From the NCBI GenBank assembly GCA_965368585.1, contig CBDUNM010000115.1:1-17035 (forward strand): a stretch of 17,035 nucleotides of DNA, read 5' to 3'. Position 1 is the first letter of the stretch; each line of letters begins with the position of its first letter. The stretch is from JARRQB01 sp965368585. GTDB lineage: Bacteria > Pseudomonadota > Gammaproteobacteria > Chromatiales > Chromatiaceae. The notes beneath the pieces are model-generated. The model searched no databases, had not been told where the DNA came from, and saw nothing but the letters and a program-made list of their open reading frames with translations. Below are positions 8,774 through 16,344 of this stretch, one piece after another. The translations under genes and the position numbers were made by a program.

Positions 8774-10050
8774 GTCAGATGTGCCTGCTGCATTGGGCTG
8801 GAGGCGCGCCGGCGACGGTCAGTCCGCGCCAGGCATTGATCGAGCCGACTGTCCGGTTCCAGACAACGCGGTATCGCCAGCAGCGCCTGTCGTATTCCCG
8901 GCGACGTATACAGGTCGCCGTTGACCTGCGTGGTGTGGACGACGACCCGCCGGAAGGCCGCCGCGAGCACGTCATCGGGCTTCACCGGTCGCTTCCAGAA
9001 ACTGTCCAAATCGCCCTGATGCACCAGACCTGGCAATGCGTAGATTGCTTTACCCAGGGTGCAGACGGGTAATCCGCGCAGGATCGCGGCAAGCCCCACC
9101 GTACTGTTGACGGTAATCAATCCCGCCGCGTAATCGAATAATTGCGCCAGGTCGCCCGATTCGAGATACCGCACCCGATCGTTGAGCGAAAACCGCCCGA
9201 TCAGTTCGTGCAACGTTTTGTGGTAATTGACCAAACCGGTATCCAGAGGATGGTTCTTGATCACCAGCAGCGCGTCCTTCGGCGCGTGCTCGGCAAAGGA
9301 CGCGGTGACGCTTGTGATGACCTCTCGCATGGACCGGAAAGGCGAGTGTCGCGAGATCTGGAAATCGGCGTTGAGCTGCAACGGCAACAGGTAGAAGGGT
9401 GTGTCGCGCGTGCACAGGGCCTGGATTGTTTGCCGGTCTTTGCGGCGATACCAGGGCGCGAACGAATAGCGTTTGACCCAGCCCGCATACTCGATCAACG
9501 CATGGTGCGGGCGGTGGGTACGATAGCCCGGGAAGGCGACGGGGTTCGCGAGATTTGCGAAGTGATAAGCCATATCGTGCAAGGCGCGTATCCGGATATC
9601 GCCAACTACCGGTGCGACGTCGTCGGGCGGCGGCAGGTAGTCGCTCGCGAGCAGGTACCAGGACGGGTCTTTCGGGAGCGGTGATGCCGCGTTCACGCCA
9701 CCTCGTTCGAGCGTGAACCAGTGCGGTCGCAGATACCCTTCCTCGACCACGTGGACCCGGGCATCGCGGTCACGCGCGATCTGGATTGCAATCCGGTGAA
9801 TTGGCCGTTGATCACCGAACAGAATCAGGTCGGAAAAAGCATGGGCAGCGAATTTCTCGTTCAGAAACCGAGGCAGATCCTCGAGCCCGGAACGGAATTG
9901 CCAACAGGGCCGTCGGCCCCAGTACAACGCGTCCCCGGCGCAGAAGTTGATGCGGAAAATCCGATGTCCCTGGTCTTGCAAGCGGTCCGCCAGTCGAGCG
10001 AAAAACGGACTGGCGACGCCTTGCAGAAACAAGAACCGGCACCGCGTCAT
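8770..10050 (-). CDS. kpsS: KpsS-like capsule beta-Kdo transferase
   Basis: A 426-residue member of the capsule polysaccharide synthesis (KpsS/LipB) family. In E. coli group 2 capsules KpsS places the first beta-Kdo on lyso-phosphatidylglycerol in the cytoplasm. Visible motifs: EEGYLRP 103-109, followed by the conserved W-x-T-L-E; KNHPLD 265-270, carrying the HP signature; and NSTVGL 315-320. The frame stays open about 100 codons upstream, but that part lies inside kpsC and is not KpsS-like. The ATG at 10050 overlaps the kpsC stop in an ATGA and gives the expected N-terminus (RFLFLQGVASPFFARLA). E. coli KpsS is slightly shorter; the extra length is a basic C-terminal tail. Here the acceptor may be the PKS-derived lipid rather than lyso-PG (inference). 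Confidence 0.92.
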   Translation of the reverse strand: MTRCRFLFLQGVASPFFARLADRLQDQGHRIFRINFCAGDALYWGRRPCWQFRSGLEDLPRFLNEKFAAHAFSDLILFGDQRPIHRIAIQIARDRDARVHVVEEGYLRPHWFTLERGGVNAASPLPKDPSWYLLASDYLPPPDDVAPVVGDIRIRALHDMAYHFANLANPVAFPGYRTHRPHHALIEYAGWVKRYSFAPWYRRKDRQTIQALCTRDTPFYLLPLQLNADFQISRHSPFRSMREVITSVTASFAEHAPKDALLVIKNHPLDTGLVNYHKTLHELIGRFSLNDRVRYLESGDLAQLFDYAAGLITVNSTVGLAAILRGLPVCTLGKAIYALPGLVHQGDLDSFWKRPVKPDDVLAAAFRRVVVHTTQVNGDLYTSPGIRQALLAIPRCLEPDSRLDQCLARTDRRRRASSPMQQAHLT

Positions 10051-12224
10051 CGATACGGCGCCCCGGTCGTGAAGAACGCCCGTCCGCGACGCCACCTGCT
10101 GCTCGACGGCGCACCGTGACGAAGTTCCCTGAGTACGCCCGCGCCGAACGCGTTGACAGTTCTCAGCGCGCGCCATAACAGGCCGCGTCTCGATGGCGTC
10201 GGGGGGTTTCCCAGCCGCGAGCGTCGCAACAGTTCGACAACCATTTCGGGTGTGGTGAAGTGGCCGGTGAGCGGATTCACATACCTGGGATACAGAATCA
10301 AGGTCCCCGCCACCAGTTGGTCGAGCGTCAATCGTCTGGTCCGCCGCGGACAACGGCAATGATCCTTAGTCAAGCCCCATCCCGCGTAAAAGGGCATTCC
10401 ATAGGTCGTGACCGACTTGCCGCGCAATAATGCCTCGAAACCCGTCAGCGAGGTCATGGTGTGGACTTCGTCGACGGCGTCGAGACAGGCCGAGATGCTG
10501 ATATCTTTGACCAGCGCGTCGAAGTCGTTCACATCGACCTGTTCATCGTCGTTGCTGCGATTGCCACTGACCACGTCCGGGTGCGGTTTGTACACGATAA
10601 ACGCGTGCGGATTGTCGCGCCGCACCGCGGCGAGCAGGCTGGCATTGGATCTGATCGTCTGACCGCCGTAGCGCAAAGACGCATCACCCTCGACCTGACC
10701 GGGAACCAGGATGGTCGTTTGACCGGGTGCGCCATTCGGCCGCCACGCCGCGACAGCGTGGCCGACGTTGTACTTGCTCACGCCGGTCTCGACCAAGGCC
10801 GTGATCAGCCGCCTCGCCCGCGCCACGAGATCGTCGTCGAACACGTCGTGGGCCAGGATGTGTTCGAGGTCGCTCGGTTGGCGGGCGTCATAATAGATAC
10901 CGCGGGTATCGAGTACGAGCGACGCGGGTGCGGTCAGGTCGGTACCCAGGCCCACCGATCGCAGAAAACCGTCTTCCATACGCCACACCGGGTACGCGAG
11001 CCGCTCGGCCGTTCGCCGCAGTTTCCGGTCGTCGCGGTAGCCCCAGACGAACACGGCGGTCGTGTCGGGGTCGAGTCCGCGCGGAATACGGGCGGCGGTC
11101 TGGAAGAATCGCACCTCGGCGGAGTTCGAGGCGACAAAGGGCCTGACGTAGTGGCGTTTCCACCAGGTGATACCGTATCCCAAAAGCGTGGCGGCATTGC
11201 GCCGTCGCCACGTGCTTTGCAATTGCAGGTGAGCGGCGATGCGCTCGGCGCTGCAAGCCTCGAACAGATCCGGGTCGATGTAACGTGTGTAGGCGAAAAA
11301 TGCGGCGGCGAACACCTGCGCCAGCGAGCGTCTTCTGACCCGGCGCGCAGGGATCTCGCCACGATCGTCGGTGATCCCCCAGCCGGCATAGAAGGGCGCG
11401 CCGAAGCACACCACCGGTTTGGCCTGCATCAAGGCGATGAACCCGAGCGGCGAGGTAACGACGTAGACCCGCGTCACCCGCGCGATCAGCTGAGCGGCAT
11501 CGACGTTGCCCGCGACCCGGTGGGTGTGTTCGTCCAGGTCGAGGTCGGAAAGATGTCCTGGCCGTGACGTGCGTTCCCCGCCGCAGCGGTGTCTCGCGAT
11601 CAGGATGTCCGCATCCGGGTTTTCCTTTCGTGCGGCGGTCAGCATGCGCTGAAAACGACCAGCGTCGGCCAGTCCGAGTGAAACATGCTGATCGCCGCGT
11701 GCCTGGTCGACGACCAGCACGGACGGTTTGCCCGGCCTGCCGGGGGGCTCAGGCGATGGCGTTGCCGCGACCCAGGCCAACTCGCAGTCAACGAAGTTCC
11801 GGATGCATTCCGCGGCGCGCCGCAGCACCTTCGGATCGTCGATGTCGACAACGGGATCAGGCTGTTTCGGTGGCGCCGGCAGCGGCCTAACCTCGTCGCC
11901 GTTGATCAGGCGCTCGAGGCGCGAGGGACGCGTGGCGTCGTAGTGGATGCCCAGGTCGTCAAGCGCCACCGAAAAAGCGTGCGACCCCGTTACAACCAGA
12001 TTCGACATCGGCAGAAAGTTGGTCTCGACGGCCAGCCGTGTCCCGTCGGCAGTCACAATGACTTCGGGCGGACCAACGCTGCTCGGATCTCGGTTGTCCG
12101 CGCCCGCGATGACCGCGTTGTTGGCGGATTTCGAACGCGGCCGCCAAGCGCGGCGGTCCGGGGATCCCGCGCCCAGCACGGCATCGATCCCGCGGATTTT
12201 GGCGATGTCCGATGTGAAGGTCAT
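10047..12224 (-). CDS. kpsC: KpsC-like two-module capsule beta-Kdo transferase, N-module degenerate
   Basis: A 725-residue protein with the two tandem modules of KpsC (E. coli KpsC is about 675). In KpsC the N- and C-modules alternate beta-(2-4) and beta-(2-7) Kdo transfer to build the capsule linker. The C-module (about 385-665) is intact: MEDGFLRS 416-423, RGIYYDARQPS 441-451, YKPHPD 545-550, GFEALL 595-600, PFYAGWGLT 611-619. The N-module (about 1-330) keeps LGIHYDATRPSRLE 91-104, VVDQARGDQ 171-179 and PFYAGWGIT 277-285. However, EDG reads ADG, the K-x-H-P-D site reads A-R-H-R-C (209-213 region) and GFEAL reads GFIAL. No other frame restores these motifs. The ATG is 65 bp after the hydroxylase stop and the stop overlaps kpsS. 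RkpJ of rhizobia is a related protein (from memory). Confidence 0.92.
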   Translation of the reverse strand: MTFTSDIAKIRGIDAVLGAGSPDRRAWRPRSKSANNAVIAGADNRDPSSVGPPEVIVTADGTRLAVETNFLPMSNLVVTGSHAFSVALDDLGIHYDATRPSRLERLINGDEVRPLPAPPKQPDPVVDIDDPKVLRRAAECIRNFVDCELAWVAATPSPEPPGRPGKPSVLVVDQARGDQHVSLGLADAGRFQRMLTAARKENPDADILIARHRCGGERTSRPGHLSDLDLDEHTHRVAGNVDAAQLIARVTRVYVVTSPLGFIALMQAKPVVCFGAPFYAGWGITDDRGEIPARRVRRRSLAQVFAAAFFAYTRYIDPDLFEACSAERIAAHLQLQSTWRRRNAATLLGYGITWWKRHYVRPFVASNSAEVRFFQTAARIPRGLDPDTTAVFVWGYRDDRKLRRTAERLAYPVWRMEDGFLRSVGLGTDLTAPASLVLDTRGIYYDARQPSDLEHILAHDVFDDDLVARARRLITALVETGVSKYNVGHAVAAWRPNGAPGQTTILVPGQVEGDASLRYGGQTIRSNASLLAAVRRDNPHAFIVYKPHPDVVSGNRSNDDEQVDVNDFDALVKDISISACLDAVDEVHTMTSLTGFEALLRGKSVTTYGMPFYAGWGLTKDHCRCPRRTRRLTLDQLVAGTLILYPRYVNPLTGHFTTPEMVVELLRRSRLGNPPTPSRRGLLWRALRTVNAFGAGVLRELRHGAPSSSRWRRGRAFFTTGAPYR

Positions 12225-12289
12225 GGTTGCGGCTGTTCCGCACGCCCAACAGAGTCTAGCGCCAGTGGCGCGACGCCGCGGTCAGATGC

Positions 12290-13336
12290 TCAACCGACAC
12301 CTCGGGATGGGTTCGACGATCCCTTGCCGGTATCGATCCGATGCCAGGCTGCGACGCGGCCTTGCCTGGCGGCCTGCTTGTCCTGACGCTCGCGCCACAG
12401 TTTGAAGCCGCGATACCACAGGCGCGTCAGCCAGGGGTGGTCCAGACCCGGAAACGGGTTGAACGGGTTGGTGCGGCTGTCGGCATAGATCTCGAGTCGG
12501 GTGCAGGGTACCGTGACCGCGCCCCGGGCGTGGAAGCCGAAGGTGTTGGCGATCACCAGGGTGTTTTTGCGCACCGTCAACGGTGTGGGTTTGGCCAGAC
12601 CCATTTCGAGGCGGTCTTGCTCGGTGCAGCGCAACGAGCCGCGCCGCGCGTAGGTGTCCGGAAGCGACTTGCCGCGAATACTTTGACGATACTCCCAAGC
12701 CAGGCGTTTGAGGGTCAATTTGTGCGAGCCGGCCAGGTAGTTGAACGGGCCTTTGTGACCCTCGACGTCCTCCAGAAACAGCCACGCCTTCATGGTCGGG
12801 TGAAAGGTGTCGGCGTGCAGGCACTTTTGCGGGTCGCTCGAATCGCGGGGCCCGTGTCCATTCCAGATCTGTTCGATATGGATCATCGGCAGGGTGAAGC
12901 GTGTCGCCGCCCACTGCAGAAGACGGCGGTACTTTTTGTCGTTGATCAGCCGCGCGCAGTGCGGCAGCCGTTGCAGCGTCGACGGATCCAACAGGGTGCG
13001 GTGAGTCAGCGTGTCGCCTTGAACGCATTCCCGCGTGTCACCGCGGAAGCGGCGGACCTCTTTCTCCAGCGCCAGAAAGTCCTGCGGTGACAGAAAGTCT
13101 TCTTTGACCAGGTAGCCCTGGCGTCGCATGGCCCGGCGTTCGTCTTGACTCGCCAAGGCGACGAAAAATACCGAGCGCAGCGCCGTGATGCCGTGCGCGA
13201 GCAGGAGCCTGAACACGTGCAGTCCCAATCGATTCAGGAGGGGGCTGCCGATCACCTGGTTTTTTTCGAATGATTTCGCAGTCGTAAACACCTGCGCGAG
13301 ATGCAGCGGGAAACTGGCTATGGATTTAAACGTCAT
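12290..13336 (-). CDS. Phytanoyl-CoA dioxygenase (PhyH) family Fe(II)/2-oxoglutarate hydroxylase
   Basis: A protein of about 348 residues. Numbering below counts from a TTG at 13339; the preferred ATG at 13336 is the next codon. The PhyH core holds the iron ligands H175 and D177 in LHADTFHP, a distal H270 in FGFHARG and R272 as the 2-oxoglutarate contact. Between them is the family stretch WLFLEDVEGHKGPFNYLAGSH. The first 65 residues include a hydrophobic helical stretch (38-64), so it may associate with the membrane. It is first in the minus-strand set, 65 bp before kpsC. Family members hydroxylate lipids, amino acids or sugars. Here the target could be the lipid chain or a capsule sugar; this is not shown. 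A TTGACA at 13347-13352 (reverse strand) lies just upstream but without a good -10 element. Confidence 0.85.
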   Translation of the reverse strand: MTFKSIASFPLHLAQVFTTAKSFEKNQVIGSPLLNRLGLHVFRLLLAHGITALRSVFFVALASQDERRAMRRQGYLVKEDFLSPQDFLALEKEVRRFRGDTRECVQGDTLTHRTLLDPSTLQRLPHCARLINDKKYRRLLQWAATRFTLPMIHIEQIWNGHGPRDSSDPQKCLHADTFHPTMKAWLFLEDVEGHKGPFNYLAGSHKLTLKRLAWEYRQSIRGKSLPDTYARRGSLRCTEQDRLEMGLAKPTPLTVRKNTLVIANTFGFHARGAVTVPCTRLEIYADSRTNPFNPFPGLDHPWLTRLWYRGFKLWRERQDKQAARQGRVAAWHRIDTGKGSSNPSRGVG

Positions 13337-13667
13337 CAATTAGGGGTTCCGTGGTCCTGATGTCAATCCGCAGCCGTTGAATCGCGATCGCTCAATCGGG
13401 CCCAAGCGGCGCCGAATTCGGGATTTTACCGCATTGAAGGCGGAGAGTCCTTTCGGGTTGACAGGAAAAGCGCGCCGCCAGTCGCAGTTTTCGGATCGGG
13501 CCGGCGCCCGATTGCCGCCGGACGCGCAAAGTTGCCCTGATCCCGTTTCGAAAGCGAGGCACGATCGGCGCCGTTCGGGGAGTTCCCTGATCACACGGTG
13601 CATAGGCGACGACGGCCCGTTGCCGTCCAGGTTTTCGCGCATACCCGGCTGCCATGTGGGGGCTGTA
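13337..13667. other. Gene-free spacer between the capsule-lipid genes and tRNA-Leu
   Basis: About 330 bp without a supportable gene. It must hold the promoter of the minus-strand hydroxylase-kpsC set and the 3' processing region of the tRNA. I see one compact hairpin, ATCGGGC-CGGC-GCCCGAT (13495-13512), without a U-tract on either strand. I see no integrase fragment and no second copy of the tRNA 3' end. Short open frames run through on both strands but have no ribosome site and no recognisable motif. Confidence 0.5.
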
Positions 13668-13754
13668 TGGTACCGAGGGCCGGACTCGAACCGGCAAGGT
13701 GTTGCCACCGGGGGATTTTGAATCCCCTGCGTCTACCAATTTCGCCACCTCGGC
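13668..13754 (-). tRNA. tRNA-Leu, anticodon CAA
   Basis: An 87-nt class II tRNA on the reverse strand. The acceptor stem GCCGAGG pairs with CCTCGGT, leaving a G1-U72 wobble. The anticodon arm is GGGGA-TTCAAAA-TCCCC, giving anticodon CAA. The long variable arm is a GGTG-GCAA-CACC hairpin. The T arm is GCCGG-TTCGAGT-CCGGC. Discriminator A and CCA are encoded. It decodes UUG. It lies between queA (divergent) and the capsule-lipid genes, with its 3' end facing the latter. Confidence 0.97.
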
Positions 13755-13766
13755 AAGAAGCCGTGG

Positions 13767-13794
13767 AGTATAGCGAGATCCTGAAATTCGGCAA
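13767..13794 (-). promoter_or_regulatory. Sigma70-type promoter for tRNA-Leu
   Basis: Reverse-strand TTGCCG (13794-13789), 16-bp spacer, TATACT (13772-13767). The predicted start is about 6 nt upstream of the mature tRNA 5' end, which fits a tRNA promoter. Confidence 0.65.
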
Positions 13795-13985
13795 GGGTTG
13801 GTATGTCGGCCGCGCGGCGAACCGAATAAGCTCCGCTACCCGCGGCGCGCCCGGCCCGTACCATGGCCGCGTTGCAACTCATCGCGACTTATAGAACCAT
13901 TACTCGACGTTACGCCTTGCCGTGAAAAACAATCCACGCACCATCCACCTGGAAACCCATCCCGTGACCGGTACGCCTCGCGCCG

Positions 13986-15032
13986 ATGCAGCGCTCTGAT
14001 TTCGCCTACGATCTGCCGGACGACTTGATTGCCCAGCACCCGGCCCCCGAACGTCGCGGCAGCCGCCTGCTCTGCCTGGACGGCGTCAGTGGGGCGATTG
14101 CCGATCGCGTGTTTCCGGATCTTCTGGAACTCGTACGACCCGGAGACCTGCTGGTGTTCAACGACACGCGGGTAATTCCGGCGCGCTTGTTCGGGACCAA
14201 ATCCACCGGCGGGCGTGTCGAGATACTGATCGAGCGGTTCGAGACGCGGGAGCGCGCGCTGGCGCACATCCGCGCGAGCAAAGCGCCCAGACCGGGCGGG
14301 TGCCTGACGGTGGGGGTTCAGGAACTGCAGATACTGGGGCGGGAAGGGGATCTGTTTCGCATCAGTCTGCCCGGGGGAGACCTGATGGCGGTGCTCGAGG
14401 AGCTGGGGCATATGCCGTTGCCCGGCTACATCGCGCGCGATGACACGCCGGTTGACGCCACGCGCTATCAGACGGTGTACGCGCGGCGCCCCGGCGCCGT
14501 GGCGGCGCCGACGGCCGGTTTGCACTTCGACGAGCCGATGCTCAAGGAACTCCGGGCGCGGGGCGTGGAGTTCGCCTGGGTGACCTTGCACGTCGGTGCG
14601 GGAACCTTCCAGCCGGTTCGGGTCGAGCGGCTCGAAGATCATGTGATGCATGCCGAATGGGTGGAGGTCGATGCGGACGTTTGCCGTCGGGTGGCGGTGG
14701 CGAAAGCGGCGGGCCGGCGGGTGATCGCGGTCGGCACCACCAGCGTGCGCAGCCTGGAGACGGCTGCTGCCGGCGCCACGTTGCGACCTTACTCGGGTGA
14801 TACGCGCTTGTTTATCACGCCGGGTTTCGAGTTCCAGGTCGTGGACGCGTTGCTGACCAACTTTCACCTGCCCGAATCGACGCTGCTGATGCTGGTCAGC
14901 GCCTTTGCCGGCCATCAGGCGGTGATGACGGCCTACCGGCATGCCGTCGCCCGGAGGTACCGGTTTTTCAGTTACGGTGATGCCATGTGGCTGACGCGCA
15001 GCCCGTGTTGCGGCGCCGATGAGCGGGCATAA
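13986..15032 (+). CDS. queA: S-adenosylmethionine:tRNA ribosyltransferase-isomerase QueA
   Basis: A 348-residue protein (E. coli 356). QueA transfers the ribosyl part of SAM to preQ1 at position 34 of GUN-decoding tRNAs to form epoxyqueuosine. Conserved blocks seen: N-terminal DFAYDLPDDLIAQ, FNDTRVIPARLFG 58-70, MPLPGYI 143-149, YQTVYARRPGAVAAPTAGLHF 161-181, LHVGAGTFQPV 201-211, VGTTSVRSLE 249-258, TNFHLPESTL 291-300, and C-terminal FSYGDAMW. The ATG has no strong Shine-Dalgarno, but the N-terminus is canonical. The 231-bp gap to the divergent tRNA carries the start region of both; no clear queA promoter stands out. It is followed by tgt, the enzyme acting one step earlier in the same pathway. 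Confidence 0.97.
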   Translation: MQRSDFAYDLPDDLIAQHPAPERRGSRLLCLDGVSGAIADRVFPDLLELVRPGDLLVFNDTRVIPARLFGTKSTGGRVEILIERFETRERALAHIRASKAPRPGGCLTVGVQELQILGREGDLFRISLPGGDLMAVLEELGHMPLPGYIARDDTPVDATRYQTVYARRPGAVAAPTAGLHFDEPMLKELRARGVEFAWVTLHVGAGTFQPVRVERLEDHVMHAEWVEVDADVCRRVAVAKAAGRRVIAVGTTSVRSLETAAAGATLRPYSGDTRLFITPGFEFQVVDALLTNFHLPESTLLMLVSAFAGHQAVMTAYRHAVARRYRFFSYGDAMWLTRSPCCGADERA

Positions 15033-15059
15033 AAAAGGCGCGGCTGGAGAAGCCGCGCC
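15031..15059 (-). terminator. Intrinsic terminator facing left, just after queA
   Basis: A perfect 9-bp hairpin, GGCGCGGCT-GGAGA-AGCCGCGCC (15037-15059). On the reverse strand it is followed directly by six Ts (15036-15031), so it is a canonical terminator only for leftward transcripts. On the + strand there is an A-run before it but no U-run after it, so for queA it would be weak or act only as a 3'-end hairpin. Confidence 0.7.
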
Positions 15060-15108
15060 AGAGTTCCACCAAAGGAGGATGGAGGAGTGTACTGAATAAA
15101 CAGTACAT
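15031..15108 (-). ncRNA. Candidate small RNA antisense to the queA-tgt spacer
   Basis: Reverse-strand elements line up. There is a TTGACA (15142-15137), a 16-bp spacer and TAGAAA (15120-15115), predicting a start near 15108. The transcript would begin with a GTACTG/CAGTAC hairpin and then show a single-stranded C/U-rich stretch, CUCCUCCAUCCUCC, complementary to Shine-Dalgarno sequences. It would end in the 9-bp terminator with U6. Length would be about 78 nt. No coding gene on this strand explains these signals. The -10 matches only 4 of 6 and no homology is recognised, so this is a prediction. Confidence 0.33.
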
Positions 15109-15135
15109 GATTATTTTCTAATATAATGTTTATTC
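15089..15135. repeat. Nested inverted repeats in an AT-rich island
   Basis: Two overlapping inverted repeats: GTACTG-AATAAA-CAGTAC (15089-15106), and GAATAAACA (15094-15102) with TGTTTATTC (15127-15135). They share bases 15094-15102, so they cannot form at once on one RNA. The island is sharply AT-rich compared with its surroundings. It could be an operator or an alternative-fold leader. Confidence 0.5.
15122..15127 (+). promoter_or_regulatory. Consensus -10 element, possible tgt promoter
   Basis: A perfect TATAAT in the AT-rich island, 57 bp upstream of the tgt ATG. There is no TTGACA-like hexamer at 16-18 bp spacing, so a start near 15134 is only plausible. Confidence 0.35.
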
Positions 15136-15184
15136 CTGTCAACCTTCAGTTTCCCCGGATCTCGAATATGCGGGTAACGCCCTG

Positions 15185-16294
15185 ATGCAGTTCAAAGTTG
15201 ATTTTCGCTCCGGCCAAGCGCGCCGGGGGCGCCTCACGTTTCCGCGCGGAATCGTTCAGACCCCGGCCTTCATGCCTGTCGGCACTTACGGCACAGTCAA
15301 GGCGATGACGCCGGAAGAATTGCGTGGGCTCGGCGCTGAGATCATTCTGGGCAATACGTTCCACCTCTGGCTGCGACCCGGCACGGCGGTGATCCGCGCC
15401 CATGGCGACCTGCACGATTTCACCCACTGGCAAGGTCCAATTCTGACCGATTCCGGCGGCTTTCAGGTCTACAGCCTGGGGAAAATGCGCAAGATCACTG
15501 AGCAGGGGGTGCATTTTCGTTCGCCCGTCGATGGCGCCAGGGTGTTCATGGGGCCGGAAGAGTCGATGCAGGTGCAGCGCGAACTGGGCTCGGATATCGT
15601 CATGATCTTCGACGAATGCACCCCTTACCCGGTGACCGCCGCCGCCGCACGCCGCTCCATGGAACTGTCGTTGCGCTGGGCCGAGCGCAGCAAAGCGGCC
15701 CACGGCGACAATCCCGCGGCGTTGTTCGGCATCGTGCAGGGCGGTGTCTACGGAGCGCTCCGGCAGCGCTCGGTCGAGGCGCTGCGCGCAATCGGCTTCG
15801 ATGGTTACGCGGTGGGTGGTCTGTCGGTCGGTGAGCCGCCGGCAGCGCGGTGGCGGATTCTTGATCAGATGGGCGGCGCGCTGCCTCCCGACCGGCCGCG
15901 TTACCTGATGGGTGTCGGTACGCCGGCGGACATCGTCGAAGCCGTGCGCCGTGGCATCGACATGTTCGACTGTGTGATGCCGACCCGCAATGCGCGCAAC
16001 GGGCACTTGTTCACCCACCAGGGCGTGGTGCGGATCAAAAACGCCGTTCACGAGCGGGATACCGGGCCGCTGGACCCGGCTTGCACATGCTATACCTGCG
16101 CCAACTATTCGCGAGCCTATCTGCGCCACCTGTACCGTTGCAACGAGATCCTGGGCGCGCGGTTGAATACCATCCACAATCTGACCTACTACCAGACCCT
16201 GATGCGGAACATTCGTGAGGCCATCGAAAGCAGCTGGTTTGATGAGTTCCGGAGTGAGTTTTATGCCAACCTTGGACAGGCCGAGCGCGCGTGA
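15185..16294 (+). CDS. tgt: tRNA-guanine transglycosylase (Tgt)
   Basis: A 369-residue TIM-barrel enzyme (E. coli 375). It exchanges guanine-34 of tRNA-Asp, Asn, His and Tyr for preQ1. Visible features: TPAFMPVGTYGTVK 26-39; catalytic D89 in TDSGGFQ and nucleophile D262 in FDCVMPTRNARNGH; VQGG 184-187; GGLSVGE 211-217; zinc ligands C300, C302, C305 and H331. The ATG opens the canonical MQFKVDF start; the ribosome site is weak. It lies 152 bp after queA, so it probably has its own start signal in the AT-rich island or relies on readthrough through the hairpin there. Confidence 0.98.
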   Translation: MQFKVDFRSGQARRGRLTFPRGIVQTPAFMPVGTYGTVKAMTPEELRGLGAEIILGNTFHLWLRPGTAVIRAHGDLHDFTHWQGPILTDSGGFQVYSLGKMRKITEQGVHFRSPVDGARVFMGPEESMQVQRELGSDIVMIFDECTPYPVTAAAARRSMELSLRWAERSKAAHGDNPAALFGIVQGGVYGALRQRSVEALRAIGFDGYAVGGLSVGEPPAARWRILDQMGGALPPDRPRYLMGVGTPADIVEAVRRGIDMFDCVMPTRNARNGHLFTHQGVVRIKNAVHERDTGPLDPACTCYTCANYSRAYLRHLYRCNEILGARLNTIHNLTYYQTLMRNIREAIESSWFDEFRSEFYANLGQAERA

Positions 16295-16344
16295 CGGCGG
16301 CGGGGTACGGCGGGGCCTGCCACGAAAGCCGAAGATACATGCAA

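Noticed and set aside
10051..10359. Upstream 103-codon extension of the kpsS reading frame
   Set aside because: It lies wholly inside kpsC and shows no KpsS-like sequence. The ATGA overlap at 10047-10050 gives the expected N-terminus.
13384..13391. GCGATCGC, the cyanobacterial HIP1 octamer
   Set aside because: A single copy in high-GC DNA is expected by chance, and the gene content is gammaproteobacterial.
13495..13512. Hairpin between the hydroxylase gene and tRNA-Leu as a terminator
   Set aside because: There is no U-tract on either strand, and it lies about 155 nt from the tRNA 3' end.
15079..15099. Tiny ORF (ATG-GAG-GAG-TGT-ACT-GAA-TAA) after AAAGGAGG
   Set aside because: The ATG touches the Shine-Dalgarno, leaving no spacing for initiation. 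The purine-rich stretch is better explained as the mirror of the reverse-strand C/U motif.
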